Positions 62,135-64,000 of a stretch of DNA of 64,000 nucleotides are shown piece after piece (the first letter of the stretch is position 1; the number at the start of each line of letters is the position of its first letter). The notes under the pieces were generated by a model. That model was not told the DNA's origin. It made no database searches and saw only the letters and a list, made by a program, of their open reading frames with translations. The stretch spans positions 2,046,001 to 2,110,000 of the forward strand of contig CANLNT010000001.1 of the NCBI GenBank assembly GCA_947492825.1, written 5' to 3'. The stretch is from an uncultured Paracoccaceae bacterium (GTDB lineage: Bacteria > Pseudomonadota > Alphaproteobacteria > Rhodobacterales > Rhodobacteraceae). Position numbers and translations under genes: made by a program.

Positions 62135-62581
62135 ATGTTTTCGAAAATCCTGATTGGTGTAGACGGGTCTGACCCCGCACTTCATGCGCTGAATGCCGCC
62201 TGCGATCTGGCTAAGGCCTGCGATGCGGCGATCTATCTGGTGCATGTGCCGCACCCTGACACTGTGGCCTTCGCCACCGGTGCTGTGGCGGGCTATCATA
62301 TGGTCACGACCATGCCCGACGACAAAACCGTGCAGGCCGCTGCTGCCAAGATCATCGCATCGGCCACCGACATTGTGACAAAGGCAGGCTGCACAGTTGC
62401 GGAAAGCTATACACAGCGCGGCGACCCCGGCGACATGGTCATCGCCACGGCCAAAGAAATGGATGCCGATCTGATCGTCACTGGACGGCGCGGGCTTGGC
62501 AATATCGCGGGGCTGATCCTTGGCAGTACCTCGCAGCGGATCAGCCACCACGCACCCTGTGCCGTTTTGACCGTGCCCTAG
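62135..62581 (+). CDS. Universal stress protein UspA family
   Basis: 148 residues. Typical start MFSKILIGVDGSDPALHALNAA and the ATP-binding loop GRRGLGNIAGLILGSTSQ (G-x2-G-x9-GS-type) near the C-terminus. Such proteins appear under oxygen limitation or stress. GGAAAGGAAAG precedes the ATG. The promoter carries an FNR-type box, which fits low-oxygen induction. It ends overlapping the convergent radical SAM gene by 4 bp. Confidence 0.93.
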   Translation: MFSKILIGVDGSDPALHALNAACDLAKACDAAIYLVHVPHPDTVAFATGAVAGYHMVTTMPDDKTVQAAAAKIIASATDIVTKAGCTVAESYTQRGDPGDMVIATAKEMDADLIVTGRRGLGNIAGLILGSTSQRISHHAPCAVLTVP

Positions 62582-63519
62582 CCGGGCACCAACGTCTGGC
62601 TGAGCCGGGTCAAATCAGGATAGAAGGCGGTCGCTTCTCGCGTGGCGGCCGCGTCCCAACACCTGTCGATCAGATCGACCAGTTCGGGCGCATATACCGT
62701 CGGCGACAGCCCATCCCGGACATTGCCAAAGCTGAAATGTTCGGCCAGCCCATAGGCCACGGGAAAGACCTTGCCATCGGCGCCGATCACCACCGGTGAG
62801 ACCAAATCACCCACTTTTGGCCGGGGCTTGGCTTGCAGCAGCTCGCCCGTCAGCGCATCACAGATGATCCGGCAATCGGGGTGAATGACGTCCAGAAGCT
62901 GGCTGAGGACCATCGCCCGCAAAAGCGTTTCGTCGCTGGGTTCTTTCACAATGGCAGAGGTCAGCCCTCGCCCCAGTTCCGACACCGGATGCAGTTGCAC
63001 GTGTCGCGCGCCTGCCGCGGTGATTTGCGCGACAAGGGCTGGAATATCCTCCATCCCGTCTTCACCAAGCGAGACCACAGCACCGCAGGCATGACCTTTG
63101 TCCGCCAGCGTTTTCAGCGTTTCCATCGCACGATCAAAACTGCCTTGCTTGCGCCGGATCAGGTCGTGGCGCGGGGCCAACCCGTCAAAACTGACCGAGA
63201 TCAGGTCAGGCTGATGCTGATCGGCAAAACCCGCAATCCGACGCGGTTGCAGGCCGTTGGTGATGACCGACACCGCAAAGCCCTGTTCGCGCAGGCCGCC
63301 GCACAGGCGGTCCAGACCAAAGTAGATCGTCGGCTCGCCCCCCGACAGGCTGGCGCTGTCATAGCCATCCGCGGCCATCTTGGCGGTTGCTTGCAGGATG
63401 TGTTCAGGGTCCAGCCCGCGTGGCATCTGCGGGCTGGAGGTCGAATAACAATGGGCACATGTCAGATTGCACAATAGTGTCGGGTGGATGTGCACCACCC
63501 GACGGGCCATCAAGGCCAT
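62578..63519 (-). CDS. Radical SAM protein with degenerate SPASM-like end
   Basis: 313 residues. The radical SAM cluster motif CNLTCAHC (C17, C21, C24) and the GGEP loop (60-63) are clear. In the C-terminal third SPVVIGADGKVFPVAYG ... FSFGNVRDG (241-270) looks like the SPASM region, but the usual cysteine in V-x-P-C is Val254. Other cysteines are C73, C145, C216, C220 and C287. The start ATG overlaps the stop of the upstream 105-residue gene (TGATG). SPASM-type enzymes often modify a peptide encoded next to them; the partner gene and coupling fit that idea, but the reaction is unknown. Confidence 0.9.
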   Translation of the reverse strand: MALMARRVVHIHPTLLCNLTCAHCYSTSSPQMPRGLDPEHILQATAKMAADGYDSASLSGGEPTIYFGLDRLCGGLREQGFAVSVITNGLQPRRIAGFADQHQPDLISVSFDGLAPRHDLIRRKQGSFDRAMETLKTLADKGHACGAVVSLGEDGMEDIPALVAQITAAGARHVQLHPVSELGRGLTSAIVKEPSDETLLRAMVLSQLLDVIHPDCRIICDALTGELLQAKPRPKVGDLVSPVVIGADGKVFPVAYGLAEHFSFGNVRDGLSPTVYAPELVDLIDRCWDAAATREATAFYPDLTRLSQTLVPG

Positions 63520-63836
63520 CAGCCCAGCTCTTGGCCGACGCGCACGCGCAGGCGTTCGGGGTCTGTGATCCCGTCGATCATGATGTCGACGTTGCGCACC
63601 CGGCCCGGGACCAGTTCCATCAGGCGTTGCAGGTCAAATTTGACCAGCGGCCCCTTGAATTCAAAGTCCCAGCAGGTGCCGTATTTACAGACGTCAAAGC
63701 CGATGACCGGGAATTCGTCGTTAAAGATCGCCTTGGAAATTGCGCCAAGGCTATCGCGGCTGATCTTGTTTGACGCGACCCGATTGGCCATCAGTTCAAG
63801 CGTTTGCTCGGTACTGAGCTTTTCAACATTAAGCAT
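63519..63836 (-). CDS. Small protein coupled to the radical SAM enzyme
   Basis: 105 residues from ATG 63836, which has AGGAG 9 bases before it (the longer frame to 63881 does not). There is a helical first third (STEQTLELMANRVASNKISRDSLGAISKAIF), a cysteine pair in the middle (FDVCKYGTCWDFEFKGP, C50 and C55), and a charged C-terminal half. It is not a typical core peptide: it has no leader-core boundary, no repeated Ser/Thr/Cys tail. I do not recognise its family. Its stop is joined with the radical SAM start by TGATG, so similar amounts of both are made. It could be a substrate, partner or chaperone. Confidence 0.7.
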   Translation of the reverse strand: MLNVEKLSTEQTLELMANRVASNKISRDSLGAISKAIFNDEFPVIGFDVCKYGTCWDFEFKGPLVKFDLQRLMELVPGRVRNVDIMIDGITDPERLRVRVGQELG

Positions 63837-64000
63837 TCTAAAATCTCCTTTTTTGAAATTGCCGAAATATGGCGTTTTCAACCTATCAGGGTGCTGAGCC
63901 GCCCGCAGGTCAGGAAAACCAGAGTGTAAGCGTTTTTGGTGGGCGTTATCTACCGGAGGGCCGCTTTGCGGACGAAGCGGACAGATGCAGGCGCTGCCAT
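63837..64000. other. Right-edge region upstream of the radical SAM pair
   Basis: No complete gene. A minus-strand frame is open from the right edge to a TAG ending at 63950, which may be the last codons of a gene beyond the window, but this is too short to test. The rest would hold the promoter of the small protein; TTGAAA-like sequences are present without a convincing -10. Confidence 0.35.

Noticed and set aside
63519-63836. Small protein as a classical RiPP precursor with a C-terminal core
   Set aside because: Its cysteines are in the middle, the end is charged and not repetitive, and 105 residues look like a folded protein. The link to the radical SAM enzyme is kept as a finding, but not the classical precursor label.
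63950-64000. Partial minus-strand gene entering from the right edge
   Set aside because: Only about 16 codons before TAG, not enough to separate a real C-terminus from chance.
1-64000. CRISPR arrays, prophage, insertion sequences, rRNA or tRNA genes
   Set aside because: No regularly spaced repeats, no transposase, integrase or phage structural genes, and no rRNA or full tRNA cloverleaf were seen on reading.

Overview
The window reads as a chromosomal segment of an alphaproteobacterium of the Rhodobacterales (Roseobacter group). The evidence is the high-GC codon use, the ctaC-ctaB-(small ORF)-ctaG-ctaE-SURF1-thrC-M16 peptidase order, a Tad pilus locus whose Flp pilins carry Asp-Trp after the cleavage glycine, the long ruvCAB ... 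ybgC-tolQRAB-pal-cpoB-tilS-ftsH run, and a dispersed intergenic repeat of the kind I associate with this family. The species cannot be fixed from the sequence alone. I saw no rRNA, tRNA, CRISPR array, insertion sequence, prophage or plasmid function, and no gene for a classical DNA-binding transcription factor.

Layout. 1-6.0 kb: a binding-protein-dependent ABC importer of the sugar/polyol type, divergently arranged around two LacI-like palindromes, with a GMC-family oxidoreductase (cut by the left edge) and a tandem SnoaL-like protein. 6.1-14.6 kb (minus): an alpha/beta-hydrolase lipoprotein, a GNAT acetyltransferase, an M16 peptidase and threonine synthase coupled by overlapping codons, SURF1, and the aa3-type cytochrome c oxidase genes ctaE, ctaG, a 66-aa membrane protein, ctaB and ctaC. 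14.8-21.2 kb (plus): tldD, a membrane protein, a GNAT protein, dprA and topA. 21.2-24.7 kb: a GFA-like zinc protein, the 3-oxoacid CoA-transferase pair scoAB behind a palindrome resembling a PhaR site, a YciA-like thioesterase, a small GNAT protein and a lytic transglycosylase.

25.0-37.4 kb (plus): a Tad/Flp pilus locus with three tandem 59-aa Flp pilins, CpaB, the secretin CpaC, an OmpA-type lipoprotein, CpaE, CpaF, TadB, TadC, two TPR lipoproteins, the prepilin peptidase CpaA and an AAA+ ATPase of unknown role. No TadE/TadF/TadG minor pilin genes are present here. 37.5-44.1 kb: the ligase-associated DNA-repair pair Lhr-type helicase and PdeM (without ligase or exonuclease), then the folate one-carbon genes folD and fhs and a MOSC-domain protein. 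44.2-56.4 kb (minus): ftsH, tilS, cpoB, pal, tolB, tolA, tolR, tolQ, ybgC, a VOC protein, an unknown, ruvB, ruvA and ruvC, an envelope-integrity and recombination block.

56.5-64 kb: small unknown proteins and a DUF1127 protein, prmA, msrA, a major facilitator, a flavin monooxygenase-like protein, a universal stress protein whose promoter carries a well-placed FNR-type box, and at the right edge a radical SAM enzyme translationally coupled to a 105-aa cysteine-pair protein. That last pair is the best candidate here for an undescribed system. Most other genes are core housekeeping; the less familiar parts are the importer/SnoaL/GMC cluster, the unusual Tad complement and the radical SAM pair.
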